Of a stretch of 64,000 bases of DNA, positions 63,453-64,000 are shown one piece after another; position 1 is the stretch's first letter; each line of letters opens with the position of its first letter. The translations under genes and the position numbers were made by a program. Source of the stretch: JBAOHV01 sp963714875 (lineage in GTDB: Bacteria > Actinomycetota > Acidimicrobiia > Acidimicrobiales > Microtrichaceae); NCBI GenBank assembly GCA_963714875.1, contig CAVQQI010000011.1:744001-808000 (forward strand), written 5' to 3'. The notes beneath the pieces are model-generated. The model was given only the letters and a program-made list of their open reading frames with translations. It was not told the origin of the DNA and did not search any database.

Positions 63453-64000
63453 TCATGGCTGCTGACCTGTGGGCGATGTCCGGGCGCCTGCGGGCGATGG
63501 ACGGGGGCCCACGAGCGCGGAGCCCACCCGCACCACGGTCGCCCCTTCCTCGACCGCGACCTCCAGATCTGCGCTCATCCCCATCGAGCGCTCCTCGAGT
63601 CCTGATGCAGAGGCCAGCCGGTCCAACAGCTGGAAACCGGGACGCGCATCCTCCGGCTCGCCCGGCGCCCCGACGCCCATCAGCCCACGCACGTCGAGCC
63701 CCAGCTCGCCACATCGGGACACGAGCCCCGCCACGTCCTGCGGAGCGCACCCGCCGCGACCGGGCAGCCCCGCCAGGTCCACCTGGACCAGGACCCTCGC
63801 CCCGGGGGCCCGCTTCGCGATCTCGACCGCCAGCGACGAGCGATCCACCGTCTCCCACAGGTGCACCACGTCGGCGACGACGCGCACCTTGTTCGTCTGG
63901 AGTCGACCGATGAAGTGCCACCGGGGCCCGGGGCCGAGGGCGACTGCCTTGGGAAGGAACTCCTGCGCATAGCTCTCCCCCAGGTCGACGAACCCTGCCG
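63453..64000 (-). CDS. yggS: YggS-family PLP homeostasis protein, 3' part (cut by right edge)
   Basis: C-terminal part of the PLP-binding barrel (PLPBP/YggS). Readable from 64000: FVDLGESYAQEFLPKAVALG, RWHFIGRLQTNKVRVVADVV, VDLAGLPGRGGCAPQDVAGL, RGLMGVGAPGEP, and GMSADLEVAVEEGATVVRVG that binds PLP phosphate, ending in a short Pro/Ser tail. The first about 70 residues with the PLP Lys are outside the window. It precedes sepF, the usual order in this cluster. Confidence 0.93.
   Translation of the reverse strand, partial: AGFVDLGESYAQEFLPKAVALGPGPRWHFIGRLQTNKVRVVADVVHLWETVDRSSLAVEIAKRAPGARVLVQVDLAGLPGRGGCAPQDVAGLVSRCGELGLDVRGLMGVGAPGEPEDARPGFQLLDRLASASGLEERSMGMSADLEVAVEEGATVVRVGSALVGPRPSPAGARTSPTGQQP

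Overview
The window is a GC-rich, gene-dense piece of an actinobacterial chromosome. Gene content suggests class Acidimicrobiia (Ilumatobacter/Microthrix-like): a Bpa-type proteasome activator, a mycothiol-synthase-like acetyltransferase, an F420-type LLM oxidoreductase, menaquinone genes, a PdtaR-like ANTAR regulator beside polA, and a YggS-SepF-YggT-DivIVA-LspA division cluster. The lineage call is inference; no rRNA or marker phylogeny is available here.

Layout. 1-8166: 5' end of polA, ANTAR response regulator, malQ, a tyrosine phosphatase, corA and a GH78-type rhamnosidase. 8203-11283: the only clearly accessory stretch, with a nucleotidyltransferase remnant coupled to a TetR gene, a paired palindromic operator, a divergent B12-binding radical SAM gene, and an excisionase-like remnant ending beside tRNA-Leu(CAA). 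11410-19831: small membrane protein, peroxiredoxin, HU, and a long minus-strand run trpA-trpB-trpF-trpC / J-domain membrane protein / ygfZ / trpE-hisI. 19937-21915: methyltransferase-like protein, orphan GroES-like protein, LLM oxidoreductase. 22823-28250: hisF-hisA-hisH-hisB-hisC-hisD. 28526-28863: a gene-free stretch with a candidate structured RNA. 28864-36317: nth, mshD-like, rlmN, sugar-nucleotide transferase, MaoC, a PKD secreted protein and a TAP-type lipoprotein hydrolase. 36457-47682: acyl-CoA synthetase and menaquinone genes menG, menF, menD, menH, menA, menE on alternating strands. 47727-57947: SDR, MMPL transporter, nitroreductase, dnaE, bpa, phosphodiesterase. 58080-64000: Rrf2 regulator, rluD, lspA, a lysine-repeat DksA-like protein, DivIVA-like, yggT, sepF and yggS (cut by the right edge).

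Together the genes supply tryptophan, histidine and menaquinone synthesis, DNA replication and repair, and envelope growth. HisA and TrpF are separate proteins, so the dual-function PriA arrangement of mycobacteria and streptomycetes is not used here. hisG, hisE, trpD, trpG, menB and menC are absent from the window.

Data quality matters. About sixteen conserved genes are split by one-base frame changes, several at short G or C runs, while protein similarity continues on both sides. Most look like sequence errors rather than pseudogenes; I annotate these as whole genes and give the approximate frame-change positions.

The most interesting non-coding signal is at 28595-28685: two adjacent hairpins with the same seven-base loop, followed on the minus strand by a third UUCG-capped hairpin. 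This layout resembles the actinobacterial 6C RNA. Other structured intergenic repeats lie at 25666-25806, 30307-30358 and 40204-40315.
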